64,000 nucleotides of DNA from JBBRDU01 sp038230335 (GCA_038230335.1 JBBRNL010000009.1:1-64000); one strand, 5' to 3'; positions 8,733 through 17,919 are shown, counted from the first letter of the stretch. The notes: generated from the letters alone by a model not told the origin. Program-made: numbers and translations.

Positions 8733-9560
8733 TTGAGCATCGTGAAAGTTCGGCCATTCAAAATCGGCAAGGTCGCCATGGGCGGAAAGCGCCCCGTATT
8801 TATCCTGGGTCCCTGCGTGATCGAATCAGAAAAGTTCGTGTGGCGAATGGCGCGCCGAATCGCTGAGATCTGTGCGGCGGAGGATGTGCCGTGGATATTT
8901 AAAGCATCCTACGACAAGGCGAATCGAACGTCGGGCCGATCGTTCCGCGGGATCGACGTCGCGCAGGGCTGTCAGATTCTGGCCCAGATCGGGCGCGAAC
9001 TCAGAACGCCTGTCACGACGGATGTGCATTCGCCGGCCGAGGCGGAATTGGCCGGAGGAATGATCGATCTGTTACAGATTCCGGCGTTTCTCTGCCGCCA
9101 AACGGATTTACTGCAGGCGGCGGCGCGGACGGGGCGAGCCGTCAACGTTAAGAAAGGCCAGTTTCTGGCGCCGTGGGATTTGAAAAATATCGCCGAAAAA
9201 CTGATCGCGTTCGGATGCCATGATTTTTGTTTTACGGAGCGCGGCACCACTTTCGGCTATAACAATCTTGTGGCGGATATGCGCTCACTCTATTGGATTC
9301 GGGAAGCGGGTTATCGCGTTGTTTTTGACGCGACTCATTCCGTGCAGCGGCCTGGTGGAGCGGGGGATGCCACCTCCGGAGATGGTGACCTGGCGCCGGT
9401 CCTGGCGCGTGCGGCGGTGGCGGTCGGTTGTGACGGAATTTTCATGGAGGTGCATGAAAACCCATCGCGCGCCCTTTCCGATGGACCGAATCAGATTCCG
9501 CTAAAGAATTTGCCGAAGCATTTGCGCATGTTAAAAGCAATCCATGCTGCTGTTTCGTAG
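8733..9560 (+). CDS. kdsA: 3-deoxy-8-phosphooctulonate synthase (KDO-8-P synthase)
   Basis: Condenses phosphoenolpyruvate with arabinose 5-phosphate to give KDO-8-phosphate for the LPS inner core. The TIM-barrel motifs are present: VFILGPCVIES, KASYDKANRTS, SFRGIDVAQG, TTDVHSPAEA, DLLQIPAFLCRQTDL, VNVKKGQF and FDATHSVQRPGG. Cys28 in LGPC occupies the place of the metal-ligand Cys of Aquifex KdsA, where E. coli has Asn, so this is probably the metal-dependent class. Start is TTG 8733 or GTG 8742. It opens the kdsA-lptC-lptA-lptB operon and overlaps lptC by 17 bases. Confidence 0.96.
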   Translation: MSIVKVRPFKIGKVAMGGKRPVFILGPCVIESEKFVWRMARRIAEICAAEDVPWIFKASYDKANRTSGRSFRGIDVAQGCQILAQIGRELRTPVTTDVHSPAEAELAGGMIDLLQIPAFLCRQTDLLQAAARTGRAVNVKKGQFLAPWDLKNIAEKLIAFGCHDFCFTERGTTFGYNNLVADMRSLYWIREAGYRVVFDATHSVQRPGGAGDATSGDGDLAPVLARAAVAVGCDGIFMEVHENPSRALSDGPNQIPLKNLPKHLRMLKAIHAAVS

Positions 9561-10110
9561 CTGGCGCGCCGGCAGTCGCCGCGCGCTTGCTTGTTTTTTA
9601 TTCCTTTCGTTACTGTTCTGCGCCACGGGCGGACCGGCCTTCGCGCAAAAGGGCAAAGGTAAAGGCGCCAAGAAGCGGACGAATGCGTCGCCGGCCGCGA
9701 GTGGTTCGCCCGGCGAACAAAGCCTGACCGACATCCCCCTACCAGTCGGACACGACGCCAAGGGGCTCGTCCTCCCGGACTTTGACACGGATGGTCATCT
9801 ACGTGGCAGGTTTGTGGCGGGTAGCGCGCGCCGGCTCGATGAAGAGCAGGTCGCGTTCACCAATTTGAAGATCACCACTTTTACACCCCAAAGTGAGACC
9901 GACCTCGAAGTCGACCTGCACACGGCCATCTTCAATTTAAAAACAAAAATTCTGAGCTCGAAGGAACGAGGGACAGTCAAGCGCACCGATTTTAACATTA
10001 TCGGCGACTCCCTGGATTTCGACACCGACAAACGGACCGGACGTATGATTGGTCACGTCAAGATGGTGATTACAAGCAATTCGAAATTGATCGAAAAGGA
10101 GAAGGAGTGA
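9544..10110 (+). CDS. lptC: LptC-like LPS export protein
   Basis: Exported protein of 188 residues: basic n-region, hydrophobic core (about 15-32) ending in GGPAFAQ, then a Lys/Gly-rich linker and a small beta-rich domain. The segment LPDFDTDGHLRGRFVAGSARRLDEEQVAFTNLKITTF resembles the beta-jellyroll start of LptC-type proteins. Sequence similarity to LptC is weak and the call leans on position: it lies between kdsA and lptA and its TGA overlaps the lptA GTG (GTGA). It would take LPS from the LptBFG transporter and hand it to LptA. Confidence 0.65.
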   Translation: MLLFRSWRAGSRRALACFLFLSLLFCATGGPAFAQKGKGKGAKKRTNASPAASGSPGEQSLTDIPLPVGHDAKGLVLPDFDTDGHLRGRFVAGSARRLDEEQVAFTNLKITTFTPQSETDLEVDLHTAIFNLKTKILSSKERGTVKRTDFNIIGDSLDFDTDKRTGRMIGHVKMVITSNSKLIEKEKE

Positions 10111-10841
10111 CGGGCACGCCGTTCGTAATCCTTCTGTCGGTGGCCCTCGTCATCGCGCCGTGGACGACCCAGAATGCACGCGGTGAACCAGCGGCCTCGC
10201 CTTCGCCAAAAAAAACCGAGAAGAAGGCGACCGACAAGGACCCTCAGTCGCCTCTCAATAAATTCATGGGCGATGGAAAAAATTCAGCATCCAACGAACC
10301 GACTACAACCGAAATCTTTGCCGACGAAGCGTTCTTCGATTCGAGCAAGAGCATGGGAATTTTTAGCGGCCACGTAAAGGTGACCGATCCGCGCTTCAAT
10401 TTGCAGTCTGACAAACTGACCGTGTATATCTCCAAAGGAGAAAATCAAGGGCTGGAGAGGGCCGTGGCGGAAGGAAACGTCGGAGTGGTGCGGGATCGGC
10501 CCGATGCCAACGGCGGACCCCCAACCCGCGCGGTCGGCCGCTCCGAGATTGCCACCTACATTTCGTCTACGGGTGACGTGGAACTGAAAGGAACGCCGCG
10601 GGTTCAGCAGGGGGAAAACACCCACATCGCGACCAGTCCTGAAACGATCATGATTATCAATCAAAACGGCCAGTTAACCACGCATGGCCCGAGTCGGACC
10701 GACATTCGGCAGCAACCGAAAGGGGATCAGGACGATGGCAAAGCGGAGGGCAAAGGCGGCGGCAAGGGCAAGGACGGTGGTAAGTCGGAAGACAAGGCGC
10801 CAGCGAAAACGGAGAAACCGAAGTCTTCCCCAAAGCCATGA
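10107..10841 (+). CDS. lptA: LptA/OstA-like periplasmic LPS transport protein
   Basis: Exported protein of 244 residues with an N-terminal hydrophobic segment and an OstA-type domain (about 65-200): TTTEIFADEAFFDSSKSMGIFSGHVKVTDPRFNLQSDKLTVYI, then a second strand set ERAVAEGNVGVVRD and ISSTGDVELKGTPRVQQGENTHIATSPETIMI. The pattern of FsGnVkv..x.f.l.aD is characteristic of LptA. It has a long Lys/Gly-rich tail (about 205-244), unusual for LptA, perhaps binding peptidoglycan or LPS. Start GTG 10107 and stop TGA overlap lptC and lptB by four bases each. Confidence 0.8.
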   Translation: MTGTPFVILLSVALVIAPWTTQNARGEPAASPSPKKTEKKATDKDPQSPLNKFMGDGKNSASNEPTTTEIFADEAFFDSSKSMGIFSGHVKVTDPRFNLQSDKLTVYISKGENQGLERAVAEGNVGVVRDRPDANGGPPTRAVGRSEIATYISSTGDVELKGTPRVQQGENTHIATSPETIMIINQNGQLTTHGPSRTDIRQQPKGDQDDGKAEGKGGGKGKDGGKSEDKAPAKTEKPKSSPKP

Positions 10842-11620
10842 TCGGTCAGCCTGTTTCTCCTGGTGCTCCGGTGGGATCTTCTACGCCAGCGAAGACCGAG
10901 TATGTCCTGTCCACGCAGCAGCTGGTCAAGATTTACGGCGGACGTGCGGTCGTCAACGGGGTGGACCTGACCGTGGGTCACGGAGAGATCGTTGGATTAC
11001 TTGGTCCCAATGGGGCGGGCAAGACGACCAGTTTCTACATGATCGTGGGACTCGTTAGGCCGAATAGTGGCCAGGTTATTTTTTCCGGCACGGATGTGAC
11101 CGACTTCCCCATGTACAAAAGAGCCCGCCTGGGCATGGGGTATCTGCCCCAGGAAGAGTCCATTTTTCGCAAAATGACGGTCGAGCAAAACATCATGGCT
11201 ATTCTCGAGACCCTCTCGCTGAGCAAGGCCGAGCGTCGGAATCGTTGTGACGAATTGCTGCACCAGTTCGGCATCGAGAGAATCGCGAAGAATCAGGCGC
11301 TGACCCTGAGCGGCGGCGAAAAGCGTCGGCTCACCATTGCGCGTTCGCTCGTGACCAAGCCGAAGCTATTGATGCTGGATGAACCGTTTAGCGGGGTGGA
11401 TCCGATCGCGGTTTACGATGTGCAGCAGATTATTGTGAACCTGCGCAAATCCGGTCTGGCCATCATGATTACCGATCACAACGTGCGTGAAACGTTGTCC
11501 ATCGTCGACCGGGCCTATTTGATTTTTGAGGGTCGGGTCGAGAGTGAAGGCAGTAAAGACTTCCTCATCAGCGATCCTATCAGCCGCCAGCTCTATCTGG
11601 GCGAGCGCTTCAAGATGTAG
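10838..11620 (+). CDS. lptB: LPS export ABC transporter ATP-binding protein
   Basis: ATPase that powers LPS extraction from the inner membrane. It has Walker A GPNGAGKTTSFY, the Q-loop YLPQEESIFRKMTVEQNI, the ABC signature LSGGEKRRLTIARSL, Walker B LLMLDEPFSGVDP and the switch His in ITDHNVRETL; LptB-typical wording throughout. The ~25-residue Pro/Gly N-terminal extension before YVLSTQQLVKIYGG is longer than usual. It begins with an ATGA overlap with lptA. The permeases lptF/lptG are not in the window. One TCGTTAGG motif lies at 11052. Confidence 0.96.
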   Translation: MIGQPVSPGAPVGSSTPAKTEYVLSTQQLVKIYGGRAVVNGVDLTVGHGEIVGLLGPNGAGKTTSFYMIVGLVRPNSGQVIFSGTDVTDFPMYKRARLGMGYLPQEESIFRKMTVEQNIMAILETLSLSKAERRNRCDELLHQFGIERIAKNQALTLSGGEKRRLTIARSLVTKPKLLMLDEPFSGVDPIAVYDVQQIIVNLRKSGLAIMITDHNVRETLSIVDRAYLIFEGRVESEGSKDFLISDPISRQLYLGERFKM

Positions 11621-11635
11621 GTCCAGTTGGCCTAA

Positions 11636-13912
11636 TTAAAATCCGAACCGGATGCCGCCGCTGACCGCGTTGTTGTCATAGTTGGAGCGGCCCAGCACCC
11701 CATCGTAATAGACGTAGGTCGAAAAACGCGCGCACCACTGCATATTGAAGCCCGCCCCCACGAGGGCGGAATCGCGACCGATGGTTGGTCCGTGCACGCG
11801 GAAGACATCGCCCGCTCCCGAAGCAAAGCGCGCGTCAATGGCATAAGAGGGATTGCCGTACTCATGCTGATAAGCCGCGCGAATTTCGGGCCGAAAAATC
11901 GAGCAGCGTCCGAATTTTAGGTCGTAGGAAGCACGAAGCCCCGTCGTAGCCCGGAGTGAGTCTTCGTCCTGGTTCTGAATTTCCAAAGGCGCGAGTGAAC
12001 CCTCTTCCGTAAAACTGTCGATCTGGACGTTGGTGTATTGCAGGGTCGACCAGGTTCCGATGTTGAAGCAGCCCAACGCCCAATCGGCGCCATAGGCGAG
12101 GAGCGCGTTGAACTCAGCTCCGTTCGTGCTGCCGCGCACGGGTAAATCTTCGAGTCCGGTGCGCCGCGTGTCGTAGCTGTTCCACCCACCGTTTACGGCG
12201 CCGTCGAGGTGGAGCTTGCTTCCCCACAAGCCGTTGCCGAAGAGCGTGGCGTATCCGCCAATCTTTCCGCCGTCCACGCTGACGCGTCCGTCATTGACCA
12301 GGTCCGCCGTGCTGCTGGCATAATTCCCATCGATGCCGACGGCGAAGTGGTTGCCCAGGCGATAGTCCACGCCCACCGTGACGCCGCCCGTTTGGACGTC
12401 GTAACCACCAGCGTTACTATCTTCGTGGCCGACGCTGGCAAAGTCCCCCGTTCCGGTGACGAAGACGCCCCAGCGATTTTCCGGACATGGAGTCACCGGG
12501 GAGGCAACGTTTTTATCCTGGGTGACGACATTCTTGTCCTGGATAGGCGGATTATAATCCTTTGCGTCCATGCGAGGCGCTTCCACAATCGGCCCGCAGT
12601 AGCCGTTGGAACCGGCCCGGATATCATCCATGCGCCGCTGCAGGTTATTATTTTGCACGACAGTCTGTGAGAACCCAATTTCGTAAATCGCGGCGAACTC
12701 CTCCGGCGCAATCAAGTCGTAATCGCGCGGAAGATTCGCGAGGGGCTCGCTCACCAGGAAATTGACCAACTCGGTGGCCCTCGAATCGTTAGCGACTTCG
12801 TTCAGTTCCTGGGCGACGTCTTCCTGATTCGGGGTGAGTCCGGAGAAGACGAAGGAGCCAATGCTGAAAACGATGTCGACCTGGTTCGGAATGCTGTAAT
12901 CGGCCATCGCCTGAATCAGCCCCGGGAAATCGTCCATCACGGAAGCAAACGTGCCATTCACGCCATCCACCGCGGTAATGACAGTGACCCGGTCGCCATT
13001 GGCCGGGATGAACCCGCCGAACTGATGGATAAAGAGTTGCCCGCCGAGATTGGCGGCGCCGCTGACTTGCATCAAATCATTGTTCACACCCGTGACCGCG
13101 CTTCCAATCTGGAGCCGCAAGGTTCCCGCGGTCTGGAAATAGTCGCGCGGAATGTTGAATGTGCGCGGCGTGTCCGTCTGGAGAGTTCCGCCGTTGAGAT
13201 GGACCTCATTTCTGGGCGCGAAGAAAAACGGGTCCTGCATGCCGAGCGCATTGGCGCTTCCCACCACCAGCGTGCCGCTATTGATAATCGTGCCATTCCG
13301 ATACGTATTGTCGTTAGTCAGAATCAGGGTGCCGGTGCCGTTCTTGGTCAGCGAGGCCCGTAGTCCGACATCGTCCACAATCATGCCGGCAATCGTCGTA
13401 GTGTGCGCTCCCGTCACAATCAGATTCCCGCCCAGGTTGCTGAAATTTAGTAACCCGACATTGGAACGGATATTAAAGTCACCGGCGGCCGCATCGATCG
13501 TCAAATCGTGGTCGGCCGCAATCGTGACACCTCTGAAATTGCCCGAATCCGTGAACTCGAGAATCTGCGTACTCGTCGAATTATTCGTAATGCTATTGGC
13601 GGAGCCGGCGTTGAAGAAAATGATCGGATTGCCTTGCAGGGTGAAGGTCGGGGCGCCGGAGTCAAAGGTAAGGGAAGCGATCGAATACCCGGTGGGGCCG
13701 TAATCGTTGTTATTCGTTGTCTGGTTGTTCCCCTGAAAATGCAGGTCCTGATTGGAAAGTGGAGCGCTGCCATCCTGCCAGTTGGCCGCGTTGCTCCAAT
13801 TAGGATCGGGGTTGGCGCCGCCGACCCAGACTTCCTGAGCAGGGAGCGGCGTTGCCGCACAAATGAGCATAAACGCCGCAGCAGTGGATGAGACAGATCG
13901 AAATAAATTCAT
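11636..13912 (-). CDS. Autotransporter with PATR-type passenger and C-terminal beta-barrel
   Basis: Type Va secreted protein of 758 residues. A signal peptide (1-25, ending PLPAQ) is followed by a beta-helical passenger rich in Asn, Gly and Thr; around 188-226 it has an autotransporter-associated repeat (GTGTLILTNDNTYRNGTIINSGTLVVG). From about 490 to the end is a barrel domain starting NRWGVFVTGTGDF and finishing GGIRFGF, with the terminal Phe used by the BAM machinery. The linker holds a small duplication (IQDKNVVTQDKNV). Five or more cysteines in linker and barrel are unusual for autotransporters. It is convergent with lptB (15-base gap) and divergent from hprK. The cargo function is unknown. 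Confidence 0.88.
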   Translation of the reverse strand: MNLFRSVSSTAAAFMLICAATPLPAQEVWVGGANPDPNWSNAANWQDGSAPLSNQDLHFQGNNQTTNNNDYGPTGYSIASLTFDSGAPTFTLQGNPIIFFNAGSANSITNNSTSTQILEFTDSGNFRGVTIAADHDLTIDAAAGDFNIRSNVGLLNFSNLGGNLIVTGAHTTTIAGMIVDDVGLRASLTKNGTGTLILTNDNTYRNGTIINSGTLVVGSANALGMQDPFFFAPRNEVHLNGGTLQTDTPRTFNIPRDYFQTAGTLRLQIGSAVTGVNNDLMQVSGAANLGGQLFIHQFGGFIPANGDRVTVITAVDGVNGTFASVMDDFPGLIQAMADYSIPNQVDIVFSIGSFVFSGLTPNQEDVAQELNEVANDSRATELVNFLVSEPLANLPRDYDLIAPEEFAAIYEIGFSQTVVQNNNLQRRMDDIRAGSNGYCGPIVEAPRMDAKDYNPPIQDKNVVTQDKNVASPVTPCPENRWGVFVTGTGDFASVGHEDSNAGGYDVQTGGVTVGVDYRLGNHFAVGIDGNYASSTADLVNDGRVSVDGGKIGGYATLFGNGLWGSKLHLDGAVNGGWNSYDTRRTGLEDLPVRGSTNGAEFNALLAYGADWALGCFNIGTWSTLQYTNVQIDSFTEEGSLAPLEIQNQDEDSLRATTGLRASYDLKFGRCSIFRPEIRAAYQHEYGNPSYAIDARFASGAGDVFRVHGPTIGRDSALVGAGFNMQWCARFSTYVYYDGVLGRSNYDNNAVSGGIRFGF

Positions 13913-14112
13913 GGCAGGTCGGTTAACGAGAACGTGAAAGTCTTAGGAAGGCAGGAGCAGACGGTCAAGCCGAATTAGCCACCAGCCGCCCGTGTCGCTC
14001 TGCTTTCAAGACGAATCATGCCCCGTATCCTTCTACGATGGGCCCTTTCCGTTCCTGTCCTCCTACTACGCATTGGAAATGACGTCTTATCCGCGCTACA
14101 CATAAACCGCTC

Positions 14113-15111
14113 ATGGGAGCAGCCCGACACGTGACGCAGACTATTACTTCGACCAGCGGCCAACGGAAGAGCATCCCGGTCGTGACGGTGGAAACCTTTT
14201 ATCGGTCCCACGCTGAGAAGTTACATATGAAGCTGGAAGGTCCGCGCGTCGGCTTTCATCGCAAGATCCGGGAGCCCACCATCAATCGGCCCGGTTTGGC
14301 TCTGGCCGGCTTCTTCAGTTACTTTGCCGAAAAACGAGTGCAGGTTCTGGGCGCGGCCGAAAACACCTATCTGAAGAGTTTGTCTCCCAAGTTGCGCATC
14401 GAGCGTTTTCGCGAGCTTTGCGCACAAAAAATCCCGTGCCTTGTTATTTCGCGGGGAGCACACCTTGACGCGGCCCTGCTCGCCGTGGCGGCGGCGGAAA
14501 AGATCGCGGTCTTTCGCACGCCCATGATCACGATGAAGTTTATCAACGCCGCGACGATCGCGCTGGAGGTGGATTTCTCGCCCACCGTCACTGAGTTCGG
14601 CAGCATGGTCGACGTCTCCGGGGTCGGGGTGTTGATTCGCGGAGCCAGTGGCATCGGCAAAAGCGAGTGCGTGCTTGGCCTGATCGAGCGCGGTTACAGC
14701 CTGGTTTCGGATGACGTGACGCGGATTACCTCCCTGGAGGGACGAGAGTTAATGGCAACGGCTCCCGAGCTGACGCGAAATCACATGGAGGTGCGTGGCA
14801 TCGGCATTATTAATGTATCGAACATTTTTGGGATCAGCAGCATCCGCATCGAAAAACGGCTCGACCTGGTCGTCACTCTGAAGGATTGGCAGGAATTGGA
14901 GGAAGTTGATCGCATCGGACTGGACCAGGAATTTTACGAGATTCTTCAGATGCAGGTCCCACATGTAACTATCCCGGTGCGGCCGGGCCGGGATATTGCG
15001 AGATTGATTGAAGTTGCGGCGATGGATCAAAAGCTGAAAGGGTTAGGGCGCAACGGCGCTGTGGAATTTAATGAAAAATTGCTAAACCTGATGGAGCCGA
15101 AGGAAAACTAA
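14113..15111 (+). CDS. hprK: HPr kinase/phosphorylase
   Basis: Phosphorylates and dephosphorylates HPr on Ser46, controlling carbon use and PTS flux. The C-terminal domain has the P-loop GASGIGKSE (residues 177-185), the acidic GYSLVSDDVTRI and the family signature MEVRGIGIINVSNIFG; the N-terminal domain matches the HprK N-terminal fold (LAGFFSYFAEKRVQVLGAAENTYL). In the stretch before the P-loop most family members have HG before the VDVxGxGVLI strand; here it reads EFGSMVDVSGVGVLI, so the conserved His seems replaced by Phe. The true start may be ATG 14113 or an internal GTG. Stop and ptsH start overlap as TAATG. Confidence 0.93.
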   Translation: MGAARHVTQTITSTSGQRKSIPVVTVETFYRSHAEKLHMKLEGPRVGFHRKIREPTINRPGLALAGFFSYFAEKRVQVLGAAENTYLKSLSPKLRIERFRELCAQKIPCLVISRGAHLDAALLAVAAAEKIAVFRTPMITMKFINAATIALEVDFSPTVTEFGSMVDVSGVGVLIRGASGIGKSECVLGLIERGYSLVSDDVTRITSLEGRELMATAPELTRNHMEVRGIGIINVSNIFGISSIRIEKRLDLVVTLKDWQELEEVDRIGLDQEFYEILQMQVPHVTIPVRPGRDIARLIEVAAMDQKLKGLGRNGAVEFNEKLLNLMEPKEN

Positions 15112-15419
15112 TGGGCCTGCTCAACCGGAAAATTAGCGGAGCGCGCGCCCTGAAGATCGTGAAGGAGATTCCGATTGTGAATCGGCTGGGATTGCACGCC
15201 CGCCCTGCCGCCATGTTTGTCCGGATCGCCAGTCGTCACCGCTGTGAGGTGTGGGTGGCGAAAGAAGGGGAAGAGGTGAACGGCAAGAGCATCATGGGTT
15301 TGATGATGCTGGCGGCCGGTCAGGGGTCGAAATTACAGATCCGGTGCGAAGGCGCCGACGCCGACAAGGCGATGGAGGAGTTGGAAGAACTGATCAAATC
15401 GCGCTTTAACGAGGAGTAA
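15111..15419 (+). CDS. ptsH: Phosphocarrier protein HPr
   Basis: Small PTS phosphocarrier. The active His lies in NRLGLHARPAAMFV and the regulatory Ser in NGKSIMGLM, so it can be phosphorylated both by enzyme I and by HprK. At 102 residues it is about 15 longer than usual at the N-terminus; a GTG at 15159 (VKEIPIVNRLG) would give the standard length. Lies between hprK and ptsI in one operon, which makes a complete general phosphorelay. Confidence 0.96.
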   Translation: MGLLNRKISGARALKIVKEIPIVNRLGLHARPAAMFVRIASRHRCEVWVAKEGEEVNGKSIMGLMMLAAGQGSKLQIRCEGADADKAMEELEELIKSRFNEE

Positions 15420-15441
15420 CATCCCGTTAGCGTCGCCTTGC

Positions 15442-17217
15442 ATGAGTGGCGACGCCGATAAGGCACAACAGGAAATTCGGTTTCACGGCGCCGGGGTATC
15501 TCCCGGGATCGGCCGCGGTCTTGTTTATGTCGTGCGCGACGATCGCGACGACATTCCTCGTTACAGCATCGAGCCGGCTCAGATTGCGAGTGAGATAGGG
15601 CGCTTCGAAGCGGCGCTCATCCAGACGAGGATGCAGATCCTCGAATTGCAGCAGCGCATTGCTGAGTCGATCGGCGCAAAAGACGCCGCCATTTTCGATG
15701 CGCACTTGCTCGTCGTGGAAGACCGCACCCTAATCGACGAAGTGCTGCGCAAATTGGAGGGCGACCTGCGCAACGTCGAATGGGTCTTCCAGGAAGTCGC
15801 CACCGGCTATTCCGAGACTCTGAGCAAGATTGATGATCCGTATCTGCGCGAACGCGCCCTCGATATTGACGACGTGACCCGACGGGTCGTGCAAAATTTG
15901 CAAGGCAAAGCGCCCAAATCCATTTTGGCCATGGCGGAACCGCACATTCTGGTGGCGCACAACCTGACCCCGTCTGACACCGCCATGATGGACAAGCAAC
16001 GCGTGCTTGGCATCGCCACTGACCTGGGCAGTCGCACGTCTCACACGGCCATTATGGCGCGATCTCTTGGCATTCCTTCCATTGTTGGCCTGCACGACAT
16101 CACGCAACGTTTGGAAACCGGCCAGCATGTCCTGATTGATGGGACGAACGGGCTCCTAATCGTCGATCCGACTCCGCAAACCCTGGCGCAATACGGTGAG
16201 ATCGAGTCGCGCCGGATTAAAGTCGTTTCGCAGCTCAATGAACTGCGCGAAACGAAGTCAACTACGAGAGATGGGCGGCATGTCGTCCTGTCTGCAAACA
16301 TCGAGTTGCCCGATGACGTTGCGGCCGTGAAGGCAAACGGCGCCGAAGGGGTTGGCCTTTATCGCACCGAGTTCCTTTACCTGAACCGCGACACTCTGCC
16401 GGGCGAGGAGGAGCAGTACGAGACGTACTTAAAGGTGGCAGAACGCGTCGCTCCGGAACCGTTGATCATCCGGACGTTCGATCTCGGGGGAGACAAGGTG
16501 GCCACCGGTACGGTCAGTGTGAGTGACGAAATGAATCCGTTCCTGGGATGCCGCGCTATCCGCTTCTGTTTGGAAAACCTCGACATGTTCAAGACTCAAC
16601 TGCGCGCCATTCTGAGGGCCAGCACGGTGGGAAATGTGAAGGTCATGTTCCCGATGATCTCGGGTTTGGACGAGCTGCGCCGATCCGTCGCAGTCTTAAA
16701 GGAATGTGCGGCCGAGCTGAGCCGGGAAGGGCACGCCATGGGCGACAAAACCGAAGTCGGCGCCATGATCGAAATACCAAGTGCCGCGATTGCCGCCGAC
16801 ACCCTCGCGCGCGAAGTGGATTTTTTCAGCATCGGGACGAACGATTTGATTCAATACACGCTGGCGGTGGATCGAGTGAACGAGAAGATCGCGCATCTCT
16901 ATGAGCCGACGCATCCGGCCGTGCTGCGTTTACTCAAGATGATTGCGGACGCGGCGCACGGGAATGAGATCTGGGTCGGCGTTTGCGGCGAGATGGCCGG
17001 CGATGTCGCGCTCATTCCACTTTTGCTGGGGCTCGGGATGGATGAGCTCAGCGTGGGGGCGTCGCTCGTTCCGCGGGTGAAACGGGCGGTGCAGAGCCTC
17101 GATATCCCGGAGTGCCGGCATCTCGTGGATGAAGCTTTGCGGCTGCAAACGCCGCAGGAGATCATGCGCCTTTGTCTCGATCTGGCCGGTCGCCGTTACG
17201 GCGATCTACTGGGCTGA
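15442..17217 (+). CDS. ptsI: Phosphoenolpyruvate-protein phosphotransferase (PTS enzyme I)
   Basis: Takes phosphate from phosphoenolpyruvate and passes it to HPr. The swivel domain has the phosphorylated His201 in GSRTSHTAIMARSLGIPSIVG; the C-terminal TIM barrel has GVGLYRTEFLYLNRD, RTFDLGGDK, NPFLGCRAIRF, FFSIGTNDLIQYTLAVDR and the catalytic Cys in GVCGEMAGD. Length of 591 residues is about normal (575). It lies 22 bases after ptsH. With the EIIC-EIIB-EIIB protein at the right edge of the window this suggests a functional sugar PTS; an EIIA was not seen. Confidence 0.97.
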   Translation: MSGDADKAQQEIRFHGAGVSPGIGRGLVYVVRDDRDDIPRYSIEPAQIASEIGRFEAALIQTRMQILELQQRIAESIGAKDAAIFDAHLLVVEDRTLIDEVLRKLEGDLRNVEWVFQEVATGYSETLSKIDDPYLRERALDIDDVTRRVVQNLQGKAPKSILAMAEPHILVAHNLTPSDTAMMDKQRVLGIATDLGSRTSHTAIMARSLGIPSIVGLHDITQRLETGQHVLIDGTNGLLIVDPTPQTLAQYGEIESRRIKVVSQLNELRETKSTTRDGRHVVLSANIELPDDVAAVKANGAEGVGLYRTEFLYLNRDTLPGEEEQYETYLKVAERVAPEPLIIRTFDLGGDKVATGTVSVSDEMNPFLGCRAIRFCLENLDMFKTQLRAILRASTVGNVKVMFPMISGLDELRRSVAVLKECAAELSREGHAMGDKTEVGAMIEIPSAAIAADTLAREVDFFSIGTNDLIQYTLAVDRVNEKIAHLYEPTHPAVLRLLKMIADAAHGNEIWVGVCGEMAGDVALIPLLLGLGMDELSVGASLVPRVKRAVQSLDIPECRHLVDEALRLQTPQEIMRLCLDLAGRRYGDLLG

Positions 17218-17230
17218 GGGGGCGTGACTC

Positions 17231-17288
17231 ATGACTGGTGATCAGTGAATGGTAGGCAGCGCTACGTCCATTCACGATTCACCGATCA
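17231..17288. repeat. TTCAC-type micro-repeat forming a hairpin between convergent genes
   Basis: The gap between ptsI and the convergent gene at 17289 consists of repeated words of the type GTGATCAGTGAATGG and CCATTCACGATTCACC. GTGAATGG (17245-17252) and CCATTCAC (17268-17275) form an eight-base stem with a 15-base loop. There is no T-run, so it is not a standard terminator, but its place suits a bidirectional one. Confidence 0.55.
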
Positions 17289-17771
17289 CTATTCACTTTC
17301 TTCCGAATTTTCCTCCGGATCGGGCTTGAGTCCTTCTTCTTCCATCTTGCGCAACACGTCGCTCATGTCGTCGACTTCATCCCACACTTCCTGACTCACG
17401 TAGATGGGCGCTTTTTGCTGCGTGGCCATGGCGATGCAATCACTCGGCCGGCCATCCAGTTCGATGATCTTCTTCTGCTGCAATTCGTTCTCGGCGCGAA
17501 TGATCATGCGCGCGTAGTAGGTGGCGTTCTTCAAATCGTTGATGATGACGCGCTCCACCTTCGCTCCCAGCGCAGTCATTAAATGAGCGATCAGATCGTG
17601 CGTCAGCGGCCGCTCCTTACTCACATCGCGCATGAACATGGTGATGGCGCTGCCGACCGTTTGGTCGACGTAAATGATGAACACCTTGTCGTTGTTGCCC
17701 AGAAATACGGCGCACCCTCCACTCGTCGGCAACACCGCGCGCACCTGCACTTCGATCACCGTTTTGTTCAT
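17289..17771 (-). CDS. Bifunctional nuclease (BFN/DUF151) family protein
   Basis: Protein of about 160 residues with a BFN domain (1-135): VEVQVRAVLPTSGGCAVFLGN, then the hallmark KKIIELDGRPSDCIAMATQQKAPIYVS. Characterised plant members degrade RNA and DNA; bacterial roles are unsettled. The C-terminal tail is acidic (DPEENSEESE). The ATG at 17771 fits the family start (MNKTVIEVQV), while an upstream ATG at 17816 would add 15 unrelated residues. Convergent with ptsI and divergent from speA. Confidence 0.85.
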   Translation of the reverse strand: MNKTVIEVQVRAVLPTSGGCAVFLGNNDKVFIIYVDQTVGSAITMFMRDVSKERPLTHDLIAHLMTALGAKVERVIINDLKNATYYARMIIRAENELQQKKIIELDGRPSDCIAMATQQKAPIYVSQEVWDEVDDMSDVLRKMEEEGLKPDPEENSEESE

Positions 17772-17919
17772 CGAGGAAAGGGTACGCGCGCGGTTGTGAA
17801 AAACAAGCGAGCCCAAAGTTATTCACAGGACGCGCGCAGATTTTGTGAAGCACGGCTTGCATGTTCGGCGCGGTGATTGATTATGCGCTCTGCGGCTCAT
17901 CGCCGCGGTCAACTGTGAA

